From Rufibacter sp. DG15C (GTDB lineage: Bacteria; Bacteroidota; Bacteroidia; Cytophagales; Hymenobacteraceae), in NCBI RefSeq assembly GCF_001577755.1, contig NZ_CP010776.1:2666001-2730000 (forward strand): DNA of 64,000 nt. The letters run 5' to 3'. Shown piece by piece: positions 1-9,323 of this stretch; the stretch's first letter is position 1, and each line of letters starts with the position of its first letter. Made by a program: the position numbers and the translations under genes. The notes below the pieces were generated by a model. It was not told the DNA's origin. It saw only the letters and a list, made by a program, of their open reading frames with translations, and did not search any database.

Positions 1-1
1 A

Positions 2-412
2 ACCAAGGTGGATTTAATGTCTATGGCCAATAGTTTAGAGGTAAGGACCCCATTCCTGGATTATAAAGTTGTCAATTTTGCTTTCTCCTTGCCTCAGTCT
101 TCTAAAATTGATGGCAGCATGAAGAAGAAAATTGTGCAGGACGCCTTCAGAGGCATGCTGCCACCCGAACTATACAAACGACCGAAGCACGGGTTTGAGG
201 TGCCGCTGTTAAAGTGGTTCCAAAACGAACTGAAGCCTATGATCATGGATGACCTACTTTCAGATGCATTTATTGAAAGCCAGGGCATTTTTAACGTGAA
301 AGAAATTCAAAGATTAAAGGCGCAACTGTTCTCCAGCAACCCTGGCGACATCCATGCCCGCATTTGGGCTTTGGTGGTCTTCCAGCACTGGTGGAAGAAG
401 TGGATGATGTAA
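2..412 (+). CDS. asnB: Asparagine synthase (glutamine-hydrolysing), C-terminal part only
   Basis: The frame is open at the left edge and begins inside the synthetase domain. The first residues, TKVDLMSMANSLEVRTPFLD, match the conserved AsnB stretch in which the ATP/aspartate site Asp and Ser lie, and the KRPKHGFEVPLLKWF segment is typical of the C-terminus. Full enzymes have an N-terminal glutaminase domain and about 600 residues, so only about 136 residues are visible. AsnB-type proteins are common in Bacteroidota exopolysaccharide loci, where they may amidate a sugar acid or amino acid rather than make asparagine. That role is inferred from the neighbouring ugd and epimerase genes. Confidence 0.9.
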   Translation, partial: TKVDLMSMANSLEVRTPFLDYKVVNFAFSLPQSSKIDGSMKKKIVQDAFRGMLPPELYKRPKHGFEVPLLKWFQNELKPMIMDDLLSDAFIESQGIFNVKEIQRLKAQLFSSNPGDIHARIWALVVFQHWWKKWMM

Positions 413-461
413 AGACAATTGATTGTTTATAAAAATCCTTCTGTTTTAAAACAATAAACTT

Positions 462-1814
462 ATGAAAATAGCTGTAGTAGGAACTGGCTATGTTGGCTTG
501 GTAACAGGTACTTGCTTTGCTGAGGTAGGTATTGAGGTAACGTGTATAGATGTCAATACAAAGAAGATAGAAGACCTGAAGAAAGGGATTCTGCCGATTT
601 ATGAGCCGGGATTGGAAGAGATGGTATTGCGAAACGTTTCAAAAGGGCGTCTTACTTTTTCTACAAACTTAGCTACGGCCATACAAGGTTGTGATGCTGC
701 ATTTATTGCAGTAGGAACCCCTCCCGGGGAGGACGGGAGCGCGGATTTAAAGTATGTGCTCGGCGTGGCCAGGGAAATTGGTCAACACATGACTGACTAT
801 CTGGTGGTAATCACCAAGAGTACAGTACCTGTTGGTACAGCTAAAAAAGTAAAGCGGGCAGTAGCAGAGGAATTAGATAAGCGGCAATCTACAATAGAGT
901 TTGACGTAGCTTCTAACCCCGAGTTCTTGAAAGAAGGGGCTGCCATTGAGGATTTCCTGAAGCCAGATCGTATTGTCATTGGCGTGGAGTCTGAGCAGGC
1001 GGAAGAGGTAATGCGCAAGCTTTACAAGCCGTTCCTTTTAAACGGCCATCCAATCATCTTTATGGATGTCCCATCCGCAGAAATGACCAAGTACGCGGCT
1101 AATTCCATGTTGGCTACCAAAATCAGTTTCATGAATGACATTGCCAACCTTTGTGAAATCATGGGCGCAGATGTGAACATGGTTCGCCGGGGAATTGGAA
1201 GTGATTCCAGGATTGGGAACAAGTTCATTTATCCGGGCATCGGGTATGGGGGCTCTTGCTTTCCTAAAGATGTAAAGGCCCTAATCAAAACTGCCGCAGA
1301 GAATGGGTATCAGATGCAGATCCTCCAAGCGGTGGAATCTGTAAATGAGAACCAAAAAGAGGTGCTGTTTAAGAAAGTGATGAAGCACTTTAACGGTGAC
1401 TTAGCAGGGAAAACGTTTGCGCTTTGGGGGCTTTCCTTTAAGCCTAAAACAGATGATATGCGAGAGGCCCCTTCTTTAGTCATTATTGAGAGGCTATTAG
1501 CGGAGGGTGCCAACGTGAGAGCCTATGACCCGGTGGCGATCAAGGAAGCCCAGCATATGATTGGGAAGAATGAGAGAGTAGAGTATACAAAGGATGAATA
1601 TGATGCTCTTATAGATGCCGATGCTTTGCTGGTGGTGACAGAGTGGCCAGAGTTCAGGTCCCCTAACTTCCAAGTGATTGGAAGGCTGCTGAAAAACAAG
1701 GTCATATTTGATGGCCGCAATATCTATGATGCAAAAGAGCTCCAAGAACTGAGCTTTGCCTATTATGGAATTGGAGTACAGGAAGTCTTGCCTGTTGTAG
1801 AAACTACTAATTGA
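462..1814 (+). CDS. ugd: UDP-glucose 6-dehydrogenase
   Basis: This cytosolic enzyme oxidises UDP-glucose to UDP-glucuronate with two NAD+. It has 450 residues, the usual length. An N-terminal Rossmann fold opens with [10 protein letters not shown], and [15 protein letters not shown] and the central helix [16 protein letters not shown] follow. The catalytic cysteine lies in [11 protein letters not shown] near residue 266, and the C-terminal UDP-binding domain contains [13 protein letters not shown]. The ATG start is preceded by a 49-base gap after asnB. The next gene begins one base after the stop codon and encodes a UDP-glucuronate decarboxylase-like enzyme, so the two form a precursor pathway for the polysaccharide genes downstream. 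Confidence 0.96.
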   Translation: MKIAVVGTGYVGLVTGTCFAEVGIEVTCIDVNTKKIEDLKKGILPIYEPGLEEMVLRNVSKGRLTFSTNLATAIQGCDAAFIAVGTPPGEDGSADLKYVLGVAREIGQHMTDYLVVITKSTVPVGTAKKVKRAVAEELDKRQSTIEFDVASNPEFLKEGAAIEDFLKPDRIVIGVESEQAEEVMRKLYKPFLLNGHPIIFMDVPSAEMTKYAANSMLATKISFMNDIANLCEIMGADVNMVRRGIGSDSRIGNKFIYPGIGYGGSCFPKDVKALIKTAAENGYQMQILQAVESVNENQKEVLFKKVMKHFNGDLAGKTFALWGLSFKPKTDDMREAPSLVIIERLLAEGANVRAYDPVAIKEAQHMIGKNERVEYTKDEYDALIDADALLVVTEWPEFRSPNFQVIGRLLKNKVIFDGRNIYDAKELQELSFAYYGIGVQEVLPVVETTN

Positions 1815-1815
1815 T

Positions 1816-2772
1816 ATGTCAGGTAGAAAAAGTGTCTTAATAACCGGGGGTGCTGGTTTCTTAGGGTCTCATCTTTGTGACCGTTTTATAAAAGAAGGGT
1901 ATCATGTTATTGCTATGGATAACCTGATAACCGGAGACCTGAAGAATATTGAGCACCTCTTTAAATTAGAGCAGTTTGAATTCTACCATCATGATGTTTC
2001 AAAGTTTGTACACGTACCAGGCCATTTAGATTATATTCTTCACTTTGCCTCTCCAGCGTCACCCATTGATTACCTAAAAATCCCAATACAAACTTTAAAA
2101 GTAGGTTCTTTAGGTACTCATAACCTTCTAGGATTAGCAATGGCTAAGGGGGCGCGTATTTTAATAGCATCTACCTCTGAAGTTTATGGCGATCCAGAGG
2201 TGCATCCACAAACGGAAGAGTATTGGGGCAATGTAAACCCAGTAGGTCCCAGAGGCTGTTACGATGAGGCTAAACGCTTTCAAGAGGCTATCACAATGGC
2301 CTATCATATACACCATGGTCTTGAGACGCGTATTGTTAGAATATTCAATACCTATGGTCCTAGAATGCGTCTAAATGATGGACGTGTATTGCCAGCCTTT
2401 ATGGGACAAGCTCTAAGAGGCGAAGAATTATCCATTTTTGGCGATGGGTCCCAAACACGTTCTTTTTGCTACGTGGATGATTTAGTGGAAGGCATTTACA
2501 AGTTATTATTGAGTGATTATACTCAACCAATAAATATTGGGAATCCAGATGAAATATCTATAAGGCAATTTGCTGAGGAAATTTCACAAATAACAGGAGT
2601 TGAACTAAAATTTGGTTACCAATCCTTGCCGGAAAATGATCCGCAAAAAAGGCGGCCGGATATCTCAAAAGCAAAAAGTATACTTGACTGGGATCCAAAA
2701 ATTGAAAGAAAAGAGGGCCTGAAAAGAACGTTAAAATATTTTAAAAAAGAACTTTTTAATGAAAAAGACTAA
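1816..2772 (+). CDS. UDP-glucuronate decarboxylase-like NAD-dependent epimerase
   Basis: This is an extended short-chain dehydrogenase/epimerase of 318 residues. It has the NAD-binding [11 protein letters not shown] near the start, a substrate-side [10 protein letters not shown] segment, the catalytic pair Tyr149/Lys153 in GCYDEAKR, and [10 protein letters not shown]. These match UDP-xylose synthases, which convert UDP-glucuronate to UDP-xylose and CO2. It starts two bases after the ugd stop, so it is almost certainly cotranscribed and fed by Ugd. Base composition falls toward its 3' end, where the AT-rich island begins. Another UDP-sugar 4-epimerase activity cannot be excluded from sequence alone. 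Confidence 0.88.
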   Translation: MSGRKSVLITGGAGFLGSHLCDRFIKEGYHVIAMDNLITGDLKNIEHLFKLEQFEFYHHDVSKFVHVPGHLDYILHFASPASPIDYLKIPIQTLKVGSLGTHNLLGLAMAKGARILIASTSEVYGDPEVHPQTEEYWGNVNPVGPRGCYDEAKRFQEAITMAYHIHHGLETRIVRIFNTYGPRMRLNDGRVLPAFMGQALRGEELSIFGDGSQTRSFCYVDDLVEGIYKLLLSDYTQPINIGNPDEISIRQFAEEISQITGVELKFGYQSLPENDPQKRRPDISKAKSILDWDPKIERKEGLKRTLKYFKKELFNEKD

Positions 2773-2813
2773 GGTAATGTTAAGTAAAATTGTTAAAAAG
2801 AAAATCGCATTTA

Positions 2814-4277
2814 ATGCATAAGGAGTTAAAGAATAAAGCAGTAAGCGGATTTATTTGGACACTATTTGAGAAGTTAGGATTTTATTTAATAAATTTTATT
2901 ATTTCTATAATCCTTGCAAGAATTTTAGGGCCTAAAGAGTTTGGTTTAGTCGCAATGATATTAGTTTTTATGTCATTGTTAATGCCATTTATGGAGGCAG
3001 GGTTAAACAAAGCATTAATTAGAAAAACTAATGCAATAAATACAGACTTTTCGACTGTGTTTTGGTGGAATATAACACTTTCTCTACTGTTATACCTAAT
3101 ATTATATTTAGCTGCCCCAATAATTGCAAAATATTATAATGAAACAAGGCTAATAGCAATAGTTAGAGTATATAGTCTTAATTTAATATTAATCGCCCTA
3201 AATTCAGTCCAAAATGCTAGATTAGTAAAAGAGCTAAATTTTAAAGTCCTAACAATAAGAACTACCGTTAGCTCAATTTTAGCAGGTAGTTTAGCTATAT
3301 ATTTAGCTTGGACAGGTTGGACCTATTGGAGTTTAGTAATAAGAGATTTGTTTTCAACATTTCTAAGCATAATTCTATTATGGGTATCATCAGGGTGGAG
3401 GCCTAAATTAGAATTTTCAAAAAAGTCATTTAATGAACTGTTTGGGTTCGGATCTAAGCTTTTAATAACAGAGGTGATAGATACTTTTTTCAATAATATT
3501 TATCCTTTAATAATTGGTAAGTTTTTTTCAGTAACAAGTTTGGGATTTTATAATAGAGCTAAGTCTTTTACAGATATTCCTCAAAGTCTTTTTACTCTTG
3601 CTTCAGCAAGGGTGACATATCCATTGTTTGCTAAATTACAGAATGAAAATAAAACATTAATCTTAGCGTATAAAAAAATTTTAAAACTGATAGGTTTTGT
3701 ATATTTCCCTATTTTAATGATAATTATGGGACTGTCAGAGCCTATAGTAAGAATTATATTAACAAAAGAATGGCTGCCTGTTATACCAATCCTAAGAGTG
3801 TTGGCATTTGTTGCTTTATTGTATCCAGTTCATTCAATTAATTTAAATATTTTATTAGTAAAAGGAAGGTCAGATCTCTTTTTGAAACTAGAAATTTATA
3901 AAAAAATATTAACAGTCCTAATTTTGATAGTGAGCTATCAATGGGGTTTAATGGGTTTAATTTATGGGCAGTTATTGTCTTCTGTATTGGCATTTTTTAT
4001 TAATACTATTTTTTCAAATAAATTTTTGGAGTATGGGCCAATTAAACAATTGAAAGATTTAGCACCATCTTTGCTTCATTCAATACTTATTGGCTTAGGA
4101 TTAATATATATAAATGAATATTTTGAAATAAACAATTTGTTCTATTTATTGTTTTATTCAACAGTTGCAATAGTTATATACGTGTTGTTTTCATGGATAA
4201 TGAAAAATGAAGAGTTGAATTATGTAGTTAATGTATTGAAGCCAAAATTAAAAGTTAATTTTTTTGTAAAACGATGA
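2814..4277 (+). CDS. Wzx-type polysaccharide flippase (MOP superfamily)
   Basis: This integral membrane protein of about 487 residues has roughly 12-14 hydrophobic segments. It begins with the typical N-terminal SGFIWTLFEKLGFYLINF and continues LARILGPKEFGLVAMILVF, as in WzxC-like lipopolysaccharide/exopolysaccharide translocases that flip lipid-linked repeat units to the periplasm. An in-frame TTG lies at 2790, but the ATG at 2814 fits the family N-terminus and I prefer it. Codon use is very AT-rich compared with ugd. The stop codon overlaps the next gene's ATG (ATGA, 4274-4277), which indicates coupled translation. Confidence 0.9.
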   Translation: MHKELKNKAVSGFIWTLFEKLGFYLINFIISIILARILGPKEFGLVAMILVFMSLLMPFMEAGLNKALIRKTNAINTDFSTVFWWNITLSLLLYLILYLAAPIIAKYYNETRLIAIVRVYSLNLILIALNSVQNARLVKELNFKVLTIRTTVSSILAGSLAIYLAWTGWTYWSLVIRDLFSTFLSIILLWVSSGWRPKLEFSKKSFNELFGFGSKLLITEVIDTFFNNIYPLIIGKFFSVTSLGFYNRAKSFTDIPQSLFTLASARVTYPLFAKLQNENKTLILAYKKILKLIGFVYFPILMIIMGLSEPIVRIILTKEWLPVIPILRVLAFVALLYPVHSINLNILLVKGRSDLFLKLEIYKKILTVLILIVSYQWGLMGLIYGQLLSSVLAFFINTIFSNKFLEYGPIKQLKDLAPSLLHSILIGLGLIYINEYFEINNLFYLLFYSTVAIVIYVLFSWIMKNEELNYVVNVLKPKLKVNFFVKR

Positions 4278-5362
4278 TAAATGTAACAAAAACGTTTTTG
4301 CCTCCAGTAGAGGAATACCAAGCTTACGTAAGATCAATTTTCCAACGATCGTGGCTCACTAATAATGGTCCACTTTTGAATGAATTGGAGGAAAAATTAA
4401 AAGAGTATTTGAGTGTTCAAAATTTACTTTTTTTAAGTAATGGTACAGTAGCAATTCAAATTGCAATAAAAGCGTTTGAATTAAGTGGAGAAATAATTAC
4501 AACTCCCTTTTCTTATGTTGCTACCACTTCATCAATTGTATGGGAACAATGTAAACCAATATTTGTAGATATAAATCCATTTTCACTAAATATAGATTAT
4601 TTAAAAATTGAGGAAGCTATAAATGAAAGAACAAGCGCAATATTAGCAACTCACGTTTTTGGCAATCCATGTAATGTTGAAAAAATACAAAGAATAGCAG
4701 ATAAATATGGTCTTAAAGTTATATATGATGCTGCTCACTGTTTTGGTACAATTTACAAGGGGAAATCTATTTTCGAATATGGTAATGTAAGTACTACAAG
4801 TTTCCATGCAACAAAACTATTTCATACAGGAGAGGGAGGAGCGGTATTTACGAATAATCCAGAAATATTAAGAAAGATGTCCTTATTAAGAAATTTTGGA
4901 CATACTTCTCCTGTTAGTTTTGACGGTATAGGCATAAATGCAAAAAACTCTGAACTTCATGCTGCTATGGGAATTTGTGTACTTAAATATATGGATGAAA
5001 TTCAAGAAAAAAGAAAAACACAGTGGGATTATTATAAAAATAAGCTTTCCAACCTGGAAGTAAATTTTATTGAAATTACAGAAGGTACAGATAATTACAA
5101 TTCATCCTATTTTCCAATTATTTTCAAAACTGAAAAGTGTTTACTAAATGCGGTAGGATTATTTAATTCCAAAAATATTTTTCCAAGAAGGTATTTTTAC
5201 CCATCATTGAATACAGTTAATTATGTAGATAGCCAACAATGTCCAATTTCTGAAAGCATTTCAAAAAGGATACTTTGTTTGCCGTTATATCATGACTTAT
5301 CTTTAAAAGAACAAGATATGATTTGTGAAATTTTATATACAAATCAAAATGAGTTACTATAG
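4274..5362 (+). CDS. DegT/DnrJ/EryC1/StrS-family sugar aminotransferase
   Basis: A PLP-dependent enzyme of 362 residues that transfers an amino group to a keto sugar nucleotide. Visible motifs are LFLSNGTVAIQIAIKA near the N-terminus (PLP phosphate site), YDAAHCFGT (the Asp that contacts the PLP ring), and SFHATKLFHTGEGGAVFT with the Schiff-base lysine at about residue 181. The C-terminus shows RRYFYPSLN and LPLYHDLS, as in WecE/ArnB relatives. It overlaps the flippase gene by four bases. No matching sugar dehydratase is visible in this cluster, so the keto-sugar must come from elsewhere. The exact sugar is unknown. Confidence 0.92.
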   Translation: MINVTKTFLPPVEEYQAYVRSIFQRSWLTNNGPLLNELEEKLKEYLSVQNLLFLSNGTVAIQIAIKAFELSGEIITTPFSYVATTSSIVWEQCKPIFVDINPFSLNIDYLKIEEAINERTSAILATHVFGNPCNVEKIQRIADKYGLKVIYDAAHCFGTIYKGKSIFEYGNVSTTSFHATKLFHTGEGGAVFTNNPEILRKMSLLRNFGHTSPVSFDGIGINAKNSELHAAMGICVLKYMDEIQEKRKTQWDYYKNKLSNLEVNFIEITEGTDNYNSSYFPIIFKTEKCLLNAVGLFNSKNIFPRRYFYPSLNTVNYVDSQQCPISESISKRILCLPLYHDLSLKEQDMICEILYTNQNELL

Positions 5363-5863
5363 AATTGAGCGAAAATGATATGTTTAAGTTTGTAGTAAAA
5401 TAAAATAATAAATGTAAATAACGGATAAAATAAACTTTTAAAATTGAGTGTGAGGCTTTTTAGATTCTGATATAAATGCTAATTAGAAAATATAATAATC
5501 GAAGTTTAAATGCTAAATTTTAAGAAGTTGATTTATTTGATAAAAACATTTACATACTTCATTGGTGGATATGTCAATATAATAAATTTAGGGTTGTGGT
5601 TTGAAATTTAAAAAATATATAAACTTTATTTATAATAGTCCTAATTAAAATAATATAATAATATTGTATTATATTATTTTAATACTTAAATATGGATAAA
5701 ATAAATTTATACAAAAAAAATATTAATTACAAATATTGATATATGTAATTAAAAGTAAAATTAAGATAGTTCATTATTAGGATAAAAATATAATGGTATA
5801 GTAAATTAAATGTAACCATTAAATAATGGTTGTTTGAACTAGTTTTATTATAAATAAACGAGA
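5363..5863 (+). other. 501-base AT-rich gene-free spacer
   Basis: No convincing gene is present. The stretch is extremely AT-rich with stops in every frame. It contains a perfect 17-bp inverted repeat at 5644-5683 (listed separately). Because the next gene starts with GTG and has no upstream partner, the spacer probably carries a promoter, but I see no clear TAnnTTTG box near the start. Confidence 0.6.
5644..5683. repeat. Perfect 17-bp AT-only inverted repeat
   Basis: The arm ATTAAAATAATATAATA (5644-5660) is exactly complementary to 5667-5683, with a six-base loop. All stem pairs are A-T. It lies 280 bases after the aminotransferase stop and 180 bases before the next gene. It could be a weak hairpin, a protein-binding palindrome or a cruciform site. 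It lacks a GC core, so it is not a normal terminator. Confidence 0.7.
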
Positions 5864-6820
5864 GTGGAAAAAATCAAAGTAAGTGTGTGCATGATAACTT
5901 TTAATCATGGGCAATTCATTGAAGAGGCCATAAAGGGTGTTCTCTCGCAAAAAGTTGATTTTGGATTAGAGCTAATAATAGGTGACGATTGTTCAAAGGA
6001 TAATACCATTGAAATTGTTAGAAATTATGAAATGGAATACCCTAATATAATAAAAGTTATTAGACCAGAGAGAAATCAGGGGATGATGAAAAATTTTTTG
6101 TCAACCATGCAGGCTTGTACAGGTAAATATATTGCTTTATGTGAAGGTGACGATTATTGGATTGATGAATTAAAATTGCAAAGGCAGATTGATTTTCTAG
6201 AAGGTAATAGTGATTTCGTTATATCATTCCATAATTCGAGATTTTTATTTCCAAATGGTAGTATAAAAATTCAGCATAAAAGAGGTGACCTCTTGTGTAA
6301 TATGCAGGATTTAATTAAGGAAAATTTTATTGCGACAGCTTCATGTGTTTTTAGAAATAATTTATTTAAAGAATTTCCAGATTGGGCCAAGTCATTACCA
6401 TTTGGTGATTGGACTTTACATATATTAAATGCGAATTATGGTAAAATTAAATATCACAGTGAAGTAATGTCGATATATAGGATGCATGAAGGAGGAGTTT
6501 GGTCAAATATATGGACGTCAAACGATCCTATAAAGGTTTTAAATGCAATTAGAGCTAAAATAGAATTCTACAACAACGTAGATAAATTGTTAAGTCATAA
6601 ATATGCATGTATTATTGATAGGCAAAAGGCTAAGCTATTTGATAAAATGTTATATGAGTGTCTGAGAATTCGATCTGGATTTAAGCAAGATCTATTGTTG
6701 TTGAAATTCGGAATAAGCAACAGGTTAGTGTCCAGTAAATTCCTGATTAGTTTGTTAAAATATGCTTTAAAAAAGTATGTAATACTTCCTGTAAATAATT
6801 TAAATAAAACTGGGTTGTGA
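5864..6820 (+). CDS. Family 2 glycosyltransferase
   Basis: A GT-A fold inverting glycosyltransferase of 318 residues. The N-terminus KVSVCMITFNHGQFIEEAIKG is the nucleotide-sugar binding start, LIIGDDCSKDNT carries the first acidic motif, and ALCEGDDYWIDELKLQRQ carries the metal-binding DD of the DxD site. A later FGDWTLHIL and MSIYRMHEGGVW resemble acceptor-region motifs of capsule transferases. The start is GTG. No membrane segment is evident. The gene stands alone between AT-rich spacers, and its donor and acceptor cannot be told from sequence. Confidence 0.9.
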   Translation: MEKIKVSVCMITFNHGQFIEEAIKGVLSQKVDFGLELIIGDDCSKDNTIEIVRNYEMEYPNIIKVIRPERNQGMMKNFLSTMQACTGKYIALCEGDDYWIDELKLQRQIDFLEGNSDFVISFHNSRFLFPNGSIKIQHKRGDLLCNMQDLIKENFIATASCVFRNNLFKEFPDWAKSLPFGDWTLHILNANYGKIKYHSEVMSIYRMHEGGVWSNIWTSNDPIKVLNAIRAKIEFYNNVDKLLSHKYACIIDRQKAKLFDKMLYECLRIRSGFKQDLLLLKFGISNRLVSSKFLISLLKYALKKYVILPVNNLNKTGL

Positions 6821-6939
6821 AAAAATAATTAATTTAGAGATTGTATCAAACTTAATAAAATAAAACTTAAGAGACTAACGTTATTAACAATAATCTATTA
6901 AGTTTAATTAAACTAAAGATTATTAAAACGTTTATTTGT

Positions 6940-8097
6940 ATGAAAATAGCTCATTATTGTAACAAATTTTCTCCTTTATCTGAAACTTTTGTTTATGATG
7001 TTGTCAAGGTTTTGCAAAGTAATAAATTAGTTACAACAAGTGAGGTAATTACCCACATGCATATAAATAAGAACCAAAGACCTTATCTATATGTTACAGA
7101 GATTAAAGATGTAAGTTTAACTATTTTTCAAAAGATTTGGCATTTTGTTCTTGATAAAATAGGCTATAGAGCAGGAATAGAATACCAATGGAAGTTAAAA
7201 AGAATTAGGCTTTTCAATATATTAAAATGGAAAAAACCGGATATTATCCATGCTCATTTTGGACCTCAAGGTTGTATAATTATTCCAATAGCAATAACAC
7301 TCGACATTCCTCTTGTTGTATCATTTCATGGGTGGGATGCTTTTGAGCTTACTAGAGATGAATTTTGGATTGGCCATATTAAAAGAATGTTTTTAAGTGC
7401 ATCCAAAATAACAGTTGTTTCTAAATATATGCAGCATCATCTAATTTCCTTAGGTTGTCCGGAAAATAAAATAGAGATAATTCATGTGGGAAAGATTATT
7501 TATGATTATAAATTTATTAATAAATCAAAATTGGAGGTGAAAAATTTTGTTTCCATAGGAAGATTAGTTGAAAAGAAAGGACACTATGATAGTGTCAAAG
7601 CTTTTATAAATATTTTGAAAAAATACCCGCAGGCAACTTTAACTATAATTGGAGATGGTCCTTTAAAAGACGATCTCGAGAAATTTGTATTTTCAAAAAA
7701 AGCAGAAAATAACATTAAAATTTTAGGTGCAATTGATCACGAAATAACTAAGGATTATTTATATAAAGCTGATGCCTTTATATTATGTAGTAAAACTGCA
7801 GATAATGGAGACATGGAAGGAATCCCAACGGTTTTGATGGAGGCTCAAGCAATAGGACTTCCATGTGTAACTACTAGGCATTCAGGAATTCCAGAAGTAT
7901 TAGATCAAGTTGCTCATGTGTTTCTTGCTGAGGAAGGAAATGTAGATGACATTGAACGTGCAATTTTGCTACTAATTAACACTCCACCAGATGTTCTTGA
8001 TACTATAATAGTAAAAGGTAGAGAAAAGGTTGAAAGGGAATTTAATCTTGAGACTGAAACAAACAAGTTGATAAGTTTATATAAAGGTCTTTTGTAA
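6940..8097 (+). CDS. Family 4 glycosyltransferase (WcaL-like)
   Basis: A GT-B retaining glycosyltransferase of 385 residues. MKIAHYCNKFSPLSETFVYD is characteristic of colanic-acid WcaL-type enzymes, and IIHAHFGPQG plus VVSFHGWDAF follow in the acceptor domain. The C-terminal domain shows VSIGRLVEKKGHYDSVKAF, TIIGDGPLKDDLE and the donor-binding EGIPTVLMEAQAIGLPCVTT, whose glutamates are the EX7E motif. It is probably cytosolic or peripherally attached to the inner membrane. It follows the GT2 gene on the same strand after 119 bases. The sugar transferred is unknown. Confidence 0.92.
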   Translation: MKIAHYCNKFSPLSETFVYDVVKVLQSNKLVTTSEVITHMHINKNQRPYLYVTEIKDVSLTIFQKIWHFVLDKIGYRAGIEYQWKLKRIRLFNILKWKKPDIIHAHFGPQGCIIIPIAITLDIPLVVSFHGWDAFELTRDEFWIGHIKRMFLSASKITVVSKYMQHHLISLGCPENKIEIIHVGKIIYDYKFINKSKLEVKNFVSIGRLVEKKGHYDSVKAFINILKKYPQATLTIIGDGPLKDDLEKFVFSKKAENNIKILGAIDHEITKDYLYKADAFILCSKTADNGDMEGIPTVLMEAQAIGLPCVTTRHSGIPEVLDQVAHVFLAEEGNVDDIERAILLLINTPPDVLDTIIVKGREKVEREFNLETETNKLISLYKGLL

Positions 8098-8145
8098 TAT
8101 AATTATTGCTTCATCGATTTAAATTTATAAATAAAAATTTTAATT

Positions 8146-9078
8146 GTGAATAAACTACTCTTGAGTGTTGTTATACCTACATATAATAGGGGTGATAAAA
8201 TTCTAAATATTTTGCATAGTTTGTCTAAGCAAACAATATCTTGTTTTGAGGTAATTGTTGTTAATGATGGTTCTACCGATAATACAGCTGATATATTGAA
8301 TTCGCTCATAATTCAACAGTTTCCATATGATTTAAGGATTGTTCACTTGAATAATTGTGGTAGAGCTGGTGTAAGAAATGAAGGGTTTAGATTAGCAAAT
8401 GCTGAACTTATAGTTTCGTTTGATGATGATATGCGTCCAGAATCTAACTGTTTAGAGGTTCATTTAAATCATCACAAAAAAAATTCAGGGTCTATTCTTG
8501 TTGGTGCGCAAATGGAAGATCCTTCGCTTGCTGAAACAGATATACAAAAGTATGCTGTTTTTGCACGTCAAGAATGGCAAAGAAATTTAGAAGCACTACA
8601 TAGTCCTATGTTTGAAAATGAGATTTATATTACTGCTGGGAATTTTTCTATTGCAAAACAAACTTTTAATTTATTGAATGGTTTTGACCCTAGGCTTAAT
8701 GCTATTATAGATTATGATTTAGCTATGCGAGCGACTGATCTTGGAATTCCAATTTATTATAATAAACAAGCATTTGCTTGGCATGATGATTTTATTACTT
8801 GTAGGTCTTATGTATTAAGAAGGCGACAAGGTACTGAGAATGTAAAAAAATTAATTAAATTAAAATATAATTTAGTTAAAAAATATCATCGTTACAAAAA
8901 ATTAGAAATTAATAAGGGTAAAAAAATAATTTATTCTTTGTTTGCATTTCCTTTTTTAGTTAAATTTATTGATGAATTTAATTTTTTTAAATATTTACTT
9001 CCAAAAAGAATTAGGTACAAATTTTATGAGGCCGTAATTACTTCGTTAGGGAAATATTACGTAGATAAACCACTATAG
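8146..9078 (+). CDS. Family 2 glycosyltransferase
   Basis: A 310-residue GT-A enzyme with a GTG start. Motifs in order are LSVVIPTYNRGDKILNIL, VIVVNDGSTDNT (first Asp pair), GVRNEGFRLANAELIVSFDDDMRPE (the DDD metal-binding motif), and ITAGNFSIAKQTFNLLNGFD, typical of the acceptor/ED region. A lysine-rich C-terminal tail may touch the membrane. It is followed by a strong hairpin at 9095-9149, which would close the upstream transcript. Donor and acceptor are unknown. Confidence 0.9.
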   Translation: MNKLLLSVVIPTYNRGDKILNILHSLSKQTISCFEVIVVNDGSTDNTADILNSLIIQQFPYDLRIVHLNNCGRAGVRNEGFRLANAELIVSFDDDMRPESNCLEVHLNHHKKNSGSILVGAQMEDPSLAETDIQKYAVFARQEWQRNLEALHSPMFENEIYITAGNFSIAKQTFNLLNGFDPRLNAIIDYDLAMRATDLGIPIYYNKQAFAWHDDFITCRSYVLRRRQGTENVKKLIKLKYNLVKKYHRYKKLEINKGKKIIYSLFAFPFLVKFIDEFNFFKYLLPKRIRYKFYEAVITSLGKYYVDKPL

Positions 9079-9094
9079 GATTTTGTGTCTTAAT

Positions 9095-9149
9095 ACACTT
9101 AAAGCCCTTGTGCACTCAGTTGTTTTGTGCGCAAGGGCTTTAAGTGTGT
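9095..9149 (+). terminator. Strong intrinsic terminator hairpin
   Basis: ACACTTAAAGCCCTTGTGCAC pairs with GTGCGCAAGGGCTTTAAGTGT with one mismatch, around an 11-base loop. The hairpin starts 16 bases after the GT2 stop. A T7 run follows about 10 bases later (around 9160). It divides the glycosyltransferase run into two units. Confidence 0.8.
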
Positions 9150-9323
9150 AAAAGGAAGTTTTTTTGTCGTAAGATGAATTTTCAATAGTTATAAATCTTG
9201 AAACAAATAGCTGGTTTGGTTTTAAAATTATTTACAACTGTGATTAATAGAGTATAAAGGGTGAGTTTTTATTTTGAGTTAATAATTAATTAAAAATATT
9301 TTAGTAGTTAAACAAAATTAATA

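Noticed and set aside
5363-5863. Small gene or RNA gene in the AT-rich spacer
   Set aside because: Stops in all frames and no structured GC-containing stem; nothing supports an RNA gene.
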